DNA of 19,631 nt from an uncultured Clostridia bacterium. Lineage in GTDB: Bacteria; Bacillota; Clostridia; RGIG6154. The stretch is taken from positions 1 through 19,631 of the forward strand of contig CAKSDT010000023.1 of the NCBI GenBank assembly GCA_934446135.1, given 5' to 3'. The notes beneath the pieces were generated by a model. That model saw nothing but the letters and a program-made list of their open reading frames with translations, made no database searches and was not told the DNA's origin. This document shows positions 6,583 through 14,500 of this stretch, in pieces; the first letter of the stretch is position 1; each line of letters starts with the position of its first letter. Both the position numbers and the translations under genes were made by a program.

Positions 6583-8829
6583 TTAATGCGTCTTATAATA
6601 ATTTATAAGGCAACCTGAAAGAATAATCTCCCTTTCATCGTCGGTAAGATTTGAAAGTTCAAGTTTAAGTTCTTTTACATCATTTCCGATAACATAAGCA
6701 GTAATTTCTGCCTGTTTTTCAGCAACGGCTTTCTTAATGTCCGGAACAAAGATAAAATCATCCTTATCAAAGTTAAGTTCCTGTTTGATTATAAACGGAA
6801 GCATTCCCCAGTTAATAAGATTGCTTCTGTATCTTTTTGTTGCATATTCCTGAGCAATATTTGCCCAACCGCCTAAAACTTTCTGGCAAGATGCGGCCTG
6901 TTCTCTTGCAGAACCGTCACCTGGTTTGGTTGCGTATATCACACTTCCGATACCGGTACTGCTATTATCCACATTATATCCTTTTGCTTTAAGAAGATCT
7001 GCTGCCCGTTTAAGTTCAATATCACTTTCAAAAGCATTTTCGCCTGCTAATCTAAGTTTTTCCGCTTTTTGAATTTCTTTTGCCTTTGACACATAATATG
7101 GGGCTTTTCTTGAAAGTGCAAATTCAGCAAGTTTCAAAGGATTCGAGCGATATGAAGATGTTTCACCGGACGGAATAAGTTCATCTGTCGTAGTAACCGG
7201 GTCTTTTATAACACAGGCAACCTTCAAAAGCAGATTATCTGTAAGGGGCGACATTTCCGGCCAATCCGCAATATTCGGACCATATTTTAACTCTTCTTTC
7301 TCCTGTCCTTTGCCAAAGCCGAAATATAGTCTGTTTTTATAAACCTTACTGTCAAATTCAAACTCAGGAACAGAATAAGTAACATCAAGATCTTCTGCAG
7401 ATGTTAAAAATCCATTATTTGCAGCAGTTGCTGCAATTGACCTTGCGTCCATCAGTGCAACTGATGCAATTTGACCGTTCCCGGGTTTTGAACCCTCTCT
7501 GTTCGGGAAGTTTCTTGTTGAATGTCTTATTGATAAACTGTTATTTGCAGGAACATCTCCGGCACCAAAGCATGGACCGCAAAATGCAGTTTTAACAATT
7601 ACACCCGACTCCATAATATCTGCTATACGCATATTTTTGGAAAGTTCAATATACACAGGCTGGCTTGCCGGATAGACACTCATCGTAAACTCGCCGTTTC
7701 CTATTGATTTTCCTCTTAATATATCGGCAACTGCACAAATATTATCATATGTACCTCCGGCACATCCCGCAACAATTCCCTGATCAACCTTAATTTTTCC
7801 GTCAACAATTTTATCTGTAAGTTTGAAATCAACTTTCGCACCATCCAAAACTTCAAGTGCGTCTTTTTCAACTTTTCTTAAAATATCACCGGGATTGTTT
7901 ACAACATCTTCTATCGTATAGACATTGCTTGGATGAAACGGCATTGCAATCATAGGTTTAACTTTCGCAAGGTCTACAACAACTGCTCTGTCATAATACG
8001 CATCATTTTCAGGTTTTAATTCCGTATAGTCATCCGCTCTGCCATGACTTACCAAATATTTTTTAGTTTCATCATCAGTAATCCAGATTGAAGAAAGACA
8101 TGTTGTTTCGGTTGTCATCACATCAATTCCGTTCCTAAACTCTATTGGAAGGTTTTTGATACCGTCGCCAATAAACTCCATAACGGAATTTTTAACAAAT
8201 CCGTTTTTAAACACTGCCCCGATTATTGCCAGTGCAACATCCTGCGGACCCACGCCGGGATTCGGTTTGTTTTTAAGGTATATAGCAACAACATCGGGCA
8301 TATCAACATCATAAGTTCTTTCAAGAAGTTGCTTTACAAGTTCAGGTCCGCCCTCACCTATGGCCATAGTACCCAGTGCTCCGTATCTCGTATGGCTGTC
8401 CGAACCCAAAATCATTTTTCCGCAGCCAGCCATCATTTCTCTCATATACTGATGAATTACTGCCTGATGTGCAGGAACATAAATTCCGCCGTATTTTACT
8501 GCAGCCGACAATCCAAACATATGATCGTCTTCGTTTATTGTTCCGCCCACGGCACAAAGACTGTTATGGCAGTTTGTAAGGACATACGGAATAGGAAATT
8601 TTGTAAGTCCGCTTGCTTTCGCGGTCTGCACTATTCCAACATATGTTATATCGTGTGATGCCATTGCGTCAAATTTTATTTTAAGTTTCTTATCATCTGA
8701 TCCTACATTGTGATTTGTAAGAATCTTGTATGCTATTGTTTTCTTTTTTCCGTCTTGCGGAGTAACGCTTCCCGACGCTTTCAGTTCTCCGTTTTCGTAA
8801 AATATTCCTTTTTCAATAAGTTGTATCAT
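6583..8829 (-). CDS. Aconitase-family hydratase
   Basis: A 748-residue protein of the aconitase superfamily. The second ATG (8829) is preferred to the one at 8835 because the strong GGAGG site is 8 bases from it and too close to the first. Cluster cysteines are at residues 356 ('AGCAGGTYDN'), 417 and 420 ('FCGPCFGAG'). Other signatures are 'GSDSHTRYGALG', 'HSTRNFPNREG' and the C-terminal swivel-domain segment 'GSAREQAASC'. Aconitases isomerise citrate and isocitrate through a 4Fe-4S cluster. The sequence differs from AcnA/AcnB in spacing around the first cysteine (AGCAGGT rather than GSCTNSS), so this belongs to a less-studied clostridial branch often annotated simply 'hydratase'; substrate is uncertain. 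It starts 14 bases after the third M42 gene and is followed by recR. Confidence 0.87.
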   Translation of the reverse strand: MIQLIEKGIFYENGELKASGSVTPQDGKKKTIAYKILTNHNVGSDDKKLKIKFDAMASHDITYVGIVQTAKASGLTKFPIPYVLTNCHNSLCAVGGTINEDDHMFGLSAAVKYGGIYVPAHQAVIHQYMREMMAGCGKMILGSDSHTRYGALGTMAIGEGGPELVKQLLERTYDVDMPDVVAIYLKNKPNPGVGPQDVALAIIGAVFKNGFVKNSVMEFIGDGIKNLPIEFRNGIDVMTTETTCLSSIWITDDETKKYLVSHGRADDYTELKPENDAYYDRAVVVDLAKVKPMIAMPFHPSNVYTIEDVVNNPGDILRKVEKDALEVLDGAKVDFKLTDKIVDGKIKVDQGIVAGCAGGTYDNICAVADILRGKSIGNGEFTMSVYPASQPVYIELSKNMRIADIMESGVIVKTAFCGPCFGAGDVPANNSLSIRHSTRNFPNREGSKPGNGQIASVALMDARSIAATAANNGFLTSAEDLDVTYSVPEFEFDSKVYKNRLYFGFGKGQEKEELKYGPNIADWPEMSPLTDNLLLKVACVIKDPVTTTDELIPSGETSSYRSNPLKLAEFALSRKAPYYVSKAKEIQKAEKLRLAGENAFESDIELKRAADLLKAKGYNVDNSSTGIGSVIYATKPGDGSAREQAASCQKVLGGWANIAQEYATKRYRSNLINWGMLPFIIKQELNFDKDDFIFVPDIKKAVAEKQAEITAYVIGNDVKELKLELSNLTDDEREIILSGCLINYYKTH

Positions 8830-8843
8830 TTGCATTCCCTCCG

Positions 8844-9692
8844 TTAAAATATTTTATTTAGTATTTCCGAAATTTTATTTTCCGTATTGATATTCACTGT
8901 CTGCACCGGGCTGTCAACAAATTTAACAGGCACGCCGAAAACTATTGTCTGAGGTGCATTTATTGCCGAAGCAACCGATTTTTCTTTTTTGTTGATTTCG
9001 GGTACAATATCGAATGAAACTTCTCTTGAAACCGTTTCAGCGATTTGTTTTGCCTCCGAATTTATCATAAATCCATCTGTCATTAATTTGTATGTTATTT
9101 CAGAATTAGAAGATTGTTCAAAACAAAAGGCTGTATCCGGACAAATATAATTTGAAGCATTTATCGCACCTTTAAAGCCATTATTATCCAGAACTCCGAG
9201 AACTATATAAAGGTCATAGTCAGTTTTTACATTAAGGTTTGAAAGAATTGCTTTTAATGCCGCTCTTTTCCCTGCTTCTTTCGCAAGATAGACACTCTCA
9301 TCTTTATGGCACTGTGCATCAAACACACCGTTATACCCCTGGAAAACATCTGCATCTTCGATAAGTTCTATATACTGGTTTTCAGCCGGTTTTTCTTTAT
9401 TTTCAGCACACACAATTCCTTTATATCCGCCAAATGTTATTATCTCCCCCGGATACACCGCTCTGTTTCCGAAGTGTGCAAAACTTATTCTCTTATCCTT
9501 CTTGTCCATAACAAGGAAAGCATCTTCGTCAATTCCGACATATAACATTACCTTTTTTCCGGCTCCCTTTTTATGATAAATGAGATTTCCGATATTATCT
9601 TCTTCCCATTCTGCCGGATACTGTTTAACTATATATTTTTTTAGTATTTCTTCATTTCCGCAAGGTGCCGGAAACGCACAAAGCATAAGCAT
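8844..9692 (-). CDS. Catalytically degenerate M42-family paralogue
   Basis: A 282-residue protein that aligns with its two upstream neighbours but is shorter (they are 334 and 350). The fold signatures survive ('PAPCGNEE' at the start, 'VPVKFVDSPVQTV' near the end), but key M42 residues are changed. The first metal-binding histidine (AHxD) is glycine at residue 53, with D55 retained; the DDR motif becomes AGKR (140-143); the catalytic Glu-Glu pair is Asn-Asn (170-171); the last metal histidine (HSP/HTP) is aspartate 260. Only D55 and E192 remain. Two metals are therefore unlikely to bind and peptidase activity is not expected. The frame is intact, its start overlaps the previous stop in TAATG and it has a GGAGG site, so it is translated, not a pseudogene. 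A structural or regulatory subunit role is inferred. Confidence 0.82.
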   Translation of the reverse strand: MLMLCAFPAPCGNEEILKKYIVKQYPAEWEEDNIGNLIYHKKGAGKKVMLYVGIDEDAFLVMDKKDKRISFAHFGNRAVYPGEIITFGGYKGIVCAENKEKPAENQYIELIEDADVFQGYNGVFDAQCHKDESVYLAKEAGKRAALKAILSNLNVKTDYDLYIVLGVLDNNGFKGAINASNYICPDTAFCFEQSSNSEITYKLMTDGFMINSEAKQIAETVSREVSFDIVPEINKKEKSVASAINAPQTIVFGVPVKFVDSPVQTVNINTENKISEILNKIF

Positions 9693-10696
9693 TAATCATC
9701 TTCCTCCCTGACTAAATACATTTTAACCGTAGTAATTAAACTTTCAAGGTCCTTTAAAGCAATAATACTGACAGGTGAATGTATATACCTTGCCGGCACG
9801 GAAAGTGCTTCTGTTCTGATATTTCTTATATGCACTGTTCCGGCGTCATTGCCACCTGCATAAGCATTCTTAAACTGACATTTTGGAGATGCTTCCTTAA
9901 GTTCTTCTCTTAAAGATACATTTGGAAAAGTAGCACGGTCTGCAATTGTAATTGCCACACCGTCTCCAATCCTTGTTGAAACTTTATCATATGAAGTGTC
10001 AGGCATATCAAGACAAGTTGTACTTTCCAAAACTATGCAAATATCAGGGTTTATCCTCCTTGCCGCAATAGTTGCACCTCTTAACCCAACTTCCTCCTGA
10101 ACTGTAAAGCAAAACCATACATCGTCGTAATACTTTTCTTTTATTATTTCAATAAGGGCAAAGCAACCTGCTCTGTCATCTATCGATTTTGCTTTAAAAG
10201 CATTTCCTATTTTTTCAGATTCCGTCACAAAGTTTGCATAGTCCCCCAGGTTTACTATTTTCAACGCTTCTTCTTTTGAGGAAACTCCAATATCAATATA
10301 CATATCACGAATCTGTATTCTCTTTTCTCTTTCATCTTTGTTCATAAGATGAATAGCCTTTCTTCCGATAACTCCGGGAACTTTATTTTTCCCTATTCTC
10401 ACCCTTTTTGCAAGAAGTACTCCAGAATCTATACCGCCTATTGTTCTGAAATTAAGATAACCGTCATCGGTAACCGATGAAATAATAAGTCCTACCTCAT
10501 CGGTATGTGCACAAAGCATTACAGTTTTCTTATTACTTCCAAATCCTTTTTTTAATGCGTAAATATTTCCTACAGAATCTTTATATAATTCATCAGAAAA
10601 ATCATTTATGTTTTCTGCAATAAATTTACTGACGGCATCTTCATCACCGGACGCACCATCCATATTGCAGAGACTATAAAGCAAATCAAAATTCAT
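9692..10696 (-). CDS. M42-family metallopeptidase (second copy)
   Basis: A 334-residue M42 (FrvX/YsdC/glutamyl aminopeptidase type) dinuclear metallopeptidase. Ligands and catalytic residues are complete: H64 and D66 in 'CAHTDEVG', D173-D174 in 'SIDDRAG', E201-E202 in 'VQEEVGLRGA', E224 in 'IVLEST' and H306 in 'YIHSPVS'. M42 enzymes trim peptides from the N-terminus inside the cytoplasm and often form 12-subunit tetrahedral (TET) particles. Residues about 75-165 form the dimerisation domain. Its ATG lies inside the end of the preceding M42 gene (11-base overlap) with AGGAG 8 bases upstream, and its stop overlaps the next start, so translational coupling across the three copies is likely. Substrate preference cannot be read from sequence. 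Confidence 0.93.
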   Translation of the reverse strand: MNFDLLYSLCNMDGASGDEDAVSKFIAENINDFSDELYKDSVGNIYALKKGFGSNKKTVMLCAHTDEVGLIISSVTDDGYLNFRTIGGIDSGVLLAKRVRIGKNKVPGVIGRKAIHLMNKDEREKRIQIRDMYIDIGVSSKEEALKIVNLGDYANFVTESEKIGNAFKAKSIDDRAGCFALIEIIKEKYYDDVWFCFTVQEEVGLRGATIAARRINPDICIVLESTTCLDMPDTSYDKVSTRIGDGVAITIADRATFPNVSLREELKEASPKCQFKNAYAGGNDAGTVHIRNIRTEALSVPARYIHSPVSIIALKDLESLITTVKMYLVREEDD

Positions 10697-11738
10697 TGTT
10701 AATCTCCTGTTTCAACGATTTTATATTTGAAATAAATTCATACTTATCTCCCATATTAAGAAGAAATTCCGTTAATATATCCTCAGCATTCTCTATATCA
10801 AAAACTGACACTGTTTCAACCGGTGTATGCATAAACTTAAGAGGTATTGATAAAATCACACAGGGCAAACCGTTTCCTGATACCTGATAACGCCACGCAT
10901 TTGTACCGCTATTTCCTTCAAGAACTTCCGTTTGATAAGGAATATCATTTTTTACACACAATTCTTCAATAACTTTATTATAGTACGGAGATGAATTCGG
11001 TCCTACTCCTAATGTACATCCTTTCCCACAGTAAAAAGATTCATCGCTCTTTTCATCAGGTGTTTTGCCGTGTGTAACATCAATAACAATGCACAAATCT
11101 GCTGTGTTTTCAAAAAATTTTGCACCCACAAGTCCTATTTCTTCTTGTTTTGTAAAAATTCCAATGAGATTAAAAGGAAGTTTTCTCCCTCTTAATTTTT
11201 TAAATAATTCAATAATTATACAACAACCGATTCTGTCATCAAGATAGGTTCCGGTAACCGAATTGCCCATTTTTTCCAAATACGGCTTATACGATACCAA
11301 ATCGCCTTTTTTTATATTTGAACTCTCTTTTAAATAGCCTGTGTCAACGTGCATATCACCAATAGAAAGCGGTCTTTCTCTGTCTTTATCTGTCATAAGA
11401 TGAGGAGGTTTTGACGCAATAACTCCCGTTTTGCCGTTAACCGTCACTTCTGTTCCCGGCAACACATTAGGATCCACACCGCCCACTGACTGGAACTTCA
11501 AGAATCCATTTTCACAGGTCTCGCTTATGACGAACCCCACACTGTCCATATGTGCATCTAAAACAACTGTCGGCAAATTTTCTCCGGATTTATACGAGGC
11601 ATAAACATTGCCGAACCTATCAGTTTTAACTTCATCAGCGACTTCAGATATTTCGTCAATTATAGCATCTGCTATTTCTTTTTCTCCACCTGAAACACCA
11701 AATGAAAAACAAAGTTTCTTAAGTAAATCAAAATTCAA
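10686..11738 (-). CDS. M42-family metallopeptidase (first copy)
   Basis: A 350-residue M42 peptidase with a full active site: H63 and D65 in 'DAHMDSVG', D167-D168 in 'YLDDRIG', E199-E200 in 'KQEEIGLVGA', D220 in 'IVIDVTHG' and H304 in 'FMHTPVE'. The start is a TTG at 11738: it gives MNFDLL..., the same opening as the second copy, and AAGGAG (complement of 11748-11753) lies 9 bases before it, touching the murD stop. It uses Asp at the position where the second copy has Glu224, and its 'CTLGVGPNSSPYYN' loop differs from that copy, suggesting a different substrate range. It begins 14 bases after murD, so it is expressed with the wall-synthesis gene. Confidence 0.93.
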   Translation of the reverse strand: MNFDLLKKLCFSFGVSGGEKEIADAIIDEISEVADEVKTDRFGNVYASYKSGENLPTVVLDAHMDSVGFVISETCENGFLKFQSVGGVDPNVLPGTEVTVNGKTGVIASKPPHLMTDKDRERPLSIGDMHVDTGYLKESSNIKKGDLVSYKPYLEKMGNSVTGTYLDDRIGCCIIIELFKKLRGRKLPFNLIGIFTKQEEIGLVGAKFFENTADLCIVIDVTHGKTPDEKSDESFYCGKGCTLGVGPNSSPYYNKVIEELCVKNDIPYQTEVLEGNSGTNAWRYQVSGNGLPCVILSIPLKFMHTPVETVSVFDIENAEDILTEFLLNMGDKYEFISNIKSLKQEINNEF

Positions 11739-11752
11739 AGCAAAAATCTCCT

Positions 11753-13117
11753 TTACAAAGAATTTACTATTCTTTTAAATGTGTTTCCCCGTTCTTCGAA
11801 GTTTTTAAACATATCAAAACTTGTGCTCGCCGGGGAAAGCAATACTGTATCGCCATCTTTTGCAGACTTTCTTGCTGCATTTACCGCATCTTCATAAGTA
11901 TCGCAATGAATTATTTTAACTGAAGGCTGCAGGTTGTATTTTCTATAGGCATCATTGACAGATTTTTCTATAACGCCGGAAGTTGCTCCTATTAATATCA
12001 ACACTTTAACACTGTCAATTATCGGCTTTCCCAGTTCATCATAAGGAATTCCTTTATCTTTACCGCCGGAAATCATTATGACCTTATTTTTAAACACCCT
12101 AAGGGTATTAATTGTTCTGTTTGGGCTTGAATCTATTGAACTGTTATAATATTTAACACCGTCCAAAACTCTGACCAACTCTATTCTGTGCTGAACCCCT
12201 CCGAATTCTTTGGCAACCTTTACAATATTTTCATCGGACACCACATCCATAACAGCACCTATCGCCGCCATATAGTTTTCAACATTGTGCATTCCGGGAA
12301 TTTTAATATCATTGATATTGAGAATTTTTTGTCCGCCGGCACAAATATAATTATTTCCAAGTTTAATAAAAGCGTCTGTTTTTGAAGAAAAAGTCCTAAG
12401 CACACCTTTAGCATCTTCGGAAATTTTATTTGTTATATCATTTCCTGCATTTGTTACCAAAATATCATCTTTATTCTGATAGAGCATTATGTTCTTTTTT
12501 GCATCAATATATTCTTCATAACTCTTATGAACATCAAGATGGTTTGGGGTTATATTCGTAATAACTGCAATTTCCGGAGATTTTTTCATCGTATGAAGTT
12601 GAAAACTCGAAAGTTCAAGAACAGCATAATCATTTTCTGACATTTTATCGGCAAGCGACAGAAGCGGAGTTCCTATGTTGCCGCCGAGCCACACAGTGTA
12701 TCCTTCCTTCTTAAGCATTTCGCTTATAAGTGTTGTTGTGGTCGTTTTGCCGTCACTTCCTGTAACCGCAATTATGTGCGATGGACATACATCCATAAAA
12801 ACTTCCATTTCGGAAGTTAATTTTGCTCCGTTTTTCACAGCATCTTCGAATTCCGGAATATCATATCTGATTCCGGGACTTCTGAAAATAACATCATATT
12901 TTGAAAGACCTGTAAGATAATCCTTTCCCAATTGAAATTTGATGCCCAAGTCTTTTAGTTCAGGACTCAAATCATCATAAGTTTTTTTCAGGTCACATGC
13001 AGTAACTTCTGCCCCGCTTTCAGCCAGAAGTCTTATAAGCGGTGTGTTACTTATACCTATTCCCGCAACCGCAACTTTTTTTCCTTTTATTCCGTCAAAA
13101 TACTCTTCATAATTCAT
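11753..13117 (-). CDS. murD: UDP-N-acetylmuramoyl-L-alanine--D-glutamate ligase (MurD)
   Basis: A 454-residue Mur ligase when started at the ATG at 13117, which has AGGA 9 bases upstream; the frame is open to 13189 but that extension overlaps the promoter. MurD adds D-glutamate to UDP-MurNAc-L-Ala in the cytoplasm using ATP. Visible motifs are the N-terminal Rossmann-like 'VAVAGIGISNTP' (residues 15-26), 'FRSPGIRYDIPE', the ATP-binding loop 'GSDGKTTTTT' (120-129; most relatives have GTNGKT), 'NITPNHLDVHKSYEEY', 'NSSIDSSPNRT' and 'ISGGKDKGIPYDEL'. Length is normal. The gene usually sits in the dcw division and cell-wall cluster; here it stands apart, leading a six-gene operon with peptidases, a hydratase and recR. 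Confidence 0.96.
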   Translation of the reverse strand: MNYEEYFDGIKGKKVAVAGIGISNTPLIRLLAESGAEVTACDLKKTYDDLSPELKDLGIKFQLGKDYLTGLSKYDVIFRSPGIRYDIPEFEDAVKNGAKLTSEMEVFMDVCPSHIIAVTGSDGKTTTTTLISEMLKKEGYTVWLGGNIGTPLLSLADKMSENDYAVLELSSFQLHTMKKSPEIAVITNITPNHLDVHKSYEEYIDAKKNIMLYQNKDDILVTNAGNDITNKISEDAKGVLRTFSSKTDAFIKLGNNYICAGGQKILNINDIKIPGMHNVENYMAAIGAVMDVVSDENIVKVAKEFGGVQHRIELVRVLDGVKYYNSSIDSSPNRTINTLRVFKNKVIMISGGKDKGIPYDELGKPIIDSVKVLILIGATSGVIEKSVNDAYRKYNLQPSVKIIHCDTYEDAVNAARKSAKDGDTVLLSPASTSFDMFKNFEERGNTFKRIVNSL

Positions 13118-13160
13118 AAAAACACATCCTAATACAATTGTATACTGAAATATTTTTATA

Positions 13161-13189
13161 AGTATATCACATTTTCCCCGATAAATCAA
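13161..13189 (-). promoter_or_regulatory. Promoter of the murD-recR operon
   Basis: Read on the minus strand: TTGATT (13184-13189), a 17-base spacer and TATACT (13161-13166). No other good promoter was noticed in the short or absent gaps between murD and recR, so it probably drives the whole block. Confidence 0.72.
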
Positions 13190-13198
13190 TTTATAGAC

Positions 13199-13226
13199 TT
13201 GAATTTTTTTAAAAATATATTATAAT
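13199..13226 (+). promoter_or_regulatory. Promoter of yqeY
   Basis: TTGAAT (13199-13204), a 16-base spacer and TATAAT (13221-13226), 40 bases before the yqeY ATG and back to back with the murD promoter. Confidence 0.65.
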
Positions 13227-13265
13227 ATAATCAAAACAATATGAATTTAGAAAGGATTTTTTATT

Positions 13266-13712
13266 ATGGGAAAAATTACGGAAGTTCAACAGGAAATGAT
13301 TGCTGCAATGAAAGCCAAAAATTCAGAAAGAAAAGATGCTCTTTCTATGCTTCTTTCGGCTCTTAAAGCAAAAGAAAAAGATAAGAGAGAGCCTTTGACG
13401 GAAGATGAAGAAAATTCAATTATTGCAAAAGAAATCAAGCAAACAAAAGAAACACTTGAATCCGCACCTAAAGACAGAACCGACATTATCTCACAGTGCG
13501 AATTCAGAATTTCGGTCTTAAGTGAATTTGCACCGAAAATGCTCTCTGAAGACGAAATTAAAGAAATAATCAAAGAAACTCTTAATGAACTTGGTTTAAC
13601 ATCCCCAACAGGCAAAGACAGGGGAATTATAATGAAAACCCTTATGCCTAAAGTTTCCGGAAAAGCGGATGGGTCTTTGGTGAGCAAAATTGTAGGAAGT
13701 ATGTTGTCCTGA
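13266..13712 (+). CDS. GatB/YqeY domain protein
   Basis: A 148-residue YqeY-family protein, usual length. It has the typical helical opening 'MIAAMKAKNSERKDALSML', a lysine-rich stretch 'LSALKAKEKDKREPLTEDE', and the C-terminal domain with 'LGLTSPTGKDRGIIMKTLMP' and 'VSGKADGSLVSKIV'. The domain is shared with the tail of GatB, the tRNA-dependent amidotransferase subunit, and is thought to bind tRNA; the role of stand-alone YqeY is not settled. GAAAGGA (13250-13256) lies 9 bases before the ATG. It is followed 5 bases later by the TPP-riboswitch promoter, so thiT has its own transcript, although read-through from yqeY is possible since no terminator separates them. Confidence 0.93.
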   Translation: MGKITEVQQEMIAAMKAKNSERKDALSMLLSALKAKEKDKREPLTEDEENSIIAKEIKQTKETLESAPKDRTDIISQCEFRISVLSEFAPKMLSEDEIKEIIKETLNELGLTSPTGKDRGIIMKTLMPKVSGKADGSLVSKIVGSMLS

Positions 13713-13717
13713 TATAC

Positions 13718-13746
13718 TTGACAAATTTCGACAATTGTGCTATTAT
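13718..13746 (+). promoter_or_regulatory. Promoter of the TPP-riboswitch/thiT transcript
   Basis: A perfect TTGACA (13718-13723), an ideal 17-base spacer and TATTAT (13741-13746). Initiation is expected near 13753, so the RNA would begin with AACTTAATAAGGGG, running directly into the riboswitch. Confidence 0.85.
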
Positions 13747-13759
13747 CTTGTTAACTTAA

Positions 13760-13847
13760 TAAGGGGAGCTTGATTGACAGGCTGAGAGGGAGTTATGACT
13801 CCGACCCATAACCTGATTTGGATAATGCCAACGGAGGGAAATGCTTA
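13760..13847 (+). promoter_or_regulatory. TPP riboswitch (THI element)
   Basis: Conserved THI-box segments occur in order: GGGGAGC, 'GGCTGAGAGGGAG', 'CGACCCATAACCTGATTTGG' and 'ATAATGCCAACGGAGGGAA'. The AGCTTG/CAGGCT arms form P2 and GGAG/CTCC form P3; a short P1 may pair TAAG (13760-13763) with CTTA (13844-13847). TPP riboswitches bind thiamin pyrophosphate and switch off downstream thiamin genes. A terminator follows at 13855 and the controlled gene is the thiamin transporter thiT, exactly the expected target. Confidence 0.96.
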
Positions 13848-13854
13848 AATTTTC

Positions 13855-13893
13855 GGTATGTCTGAATTGTTGGACATACCTTTTTATTTTCTT
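13855..13893 (+). terminator. Riboswitch-controlled transcription terminator
   Basis: GGTATGTC (13855-13862) and GACATACC (13873-13880), an 8-base-pair stem with a 10-base loop, followed by TTTTTATTTTCTT. Its position 8 bases after the aptamer points to transcriptional control by TPP. A possible antiterminator is CATAACC (13807-13813), which could pair with GGTATG (13855-13860) with one bulge and would disrupt the aptamer core. Confidence 0.9.
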
Positions 13894-13929
13894 ACTCTTA
13901 TTAAGTTACAATTTTAAGGAGGAATTTGT

Positions 13930-14496
13930 ATGAACACACAAACAAAAAAATTGACGGTCAGTGCCCTTTTAATCGCACTTTCCGCAGTATTGGCAGCGTT
14001 TCCGATATTAAGACTGCCTAACGACGGCACAATAACGCTTGCGTCTATGGTTCCTGTAATAGTTATAGGATTCCTGTTCGGAACAAAACACGGTATTATA
14101 TCAGCGTTTGTATTTTCACTTATACAAATGGTAACCGGAGGTATTGCTACTCCGCCCGTGGAAAATTTTGTATACTACGCTCTGGTTGTTCTTTTGGACT
14201 ATGTTATAGCATTTACAGTTTTGGGAACAGCCCCGATTTTTGAAAAAATGATTGGAAACAAAACAATTAGTATGCCTATATCAGGCGGAATCGTAGTATT
14301 TCTGAGATTTGTATGCCATTACATTTCCGGTGTTATTATTTGGGGCGTATATGCACCCGAAGGACAGTCGCCTTACTTATACTCTCTTCTCTACAACGGT
14401 TCATATATGGGAATTGAAATTGTTGTGACAGTAGGTGTTCTCGCAGTTTTGACCCCGCTTATATTAAAGTATAAGAGAAACTACAATTATAAATAA
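13930..14496 (+). CDS. thiT: Thiamin ECF transporter substrate-binding subunit ThiT
   Basis: A 188-residue integral membrane protein with about six hydrophobic segments, the size and topology of ECF S-components. ThiT signatures are visible: 'LPNDGTITLASMVPV' near the N-terminus, 'LLDYVIAF' in the middle and 'CHYISGVIIWGVYAPEG' followed by 'LLYNGSYM' near the C-terminus, regions that line the thiamin pocket in characterised ThiT. The short alanine-rich opening helix ('SALLIALSAVLAA') is the segment that contacts the shared EcfT subunit. EcfA/EcfA'/EcfT are not in the window and are presumably encoded elsewhere. TAAGGAGG precedes the ATG. Expression is under the upstream TPP riboswitch. A strong terminator follows at 14501. 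Confidence 0.95.
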   Translation: MNTQTKKLTVSALLIALSAVLAAFPILRLPNDGTITLASMVPVIVIGFLFGTKHGIISAFVFSLIQMVTGGIATPPVENFVYYALVVLLDYVIAFTVLGTAPIFEKMIGNKTISMPISGGIVVFLRFVCHYISGVIIWGVYAPEGQSPYLYSLLYNGSYMGIEIVVTVGVLAVLTPLILKYKRNYNYK

Positions 14497-14500
14497 TTCA

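Larger units (their letters stand above)
13752..13908 (+). repeat. 12-base inverted repeat spanning the riboswitch and terminator
   Basis: TAACTTAATAAG (13752-13763) and CTTATTAAGTTA (13897-13908) are perfect reverse complements. The left arm covers the predicted first bases of the transcript and the 5' side of riboswitch P1; the right arm lies just after the terminator, 8 bases before the thiT AGGAGG site. Confidence 0.85.

Noticed and set aside
8329..8658. Several overlapping open frames on both strands inside the hydratase gene
   Set aside because: They are out-of-frame or antisense to a clear aconitase-family coding sequence and lack ribosome binding sites.
13118..13189. N-terminal extension of MurD
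   Set aside because: The extra codons cover the operon promoter and leader and do not resemble MurD; the ATG at 13117 has a ribosome binding site.
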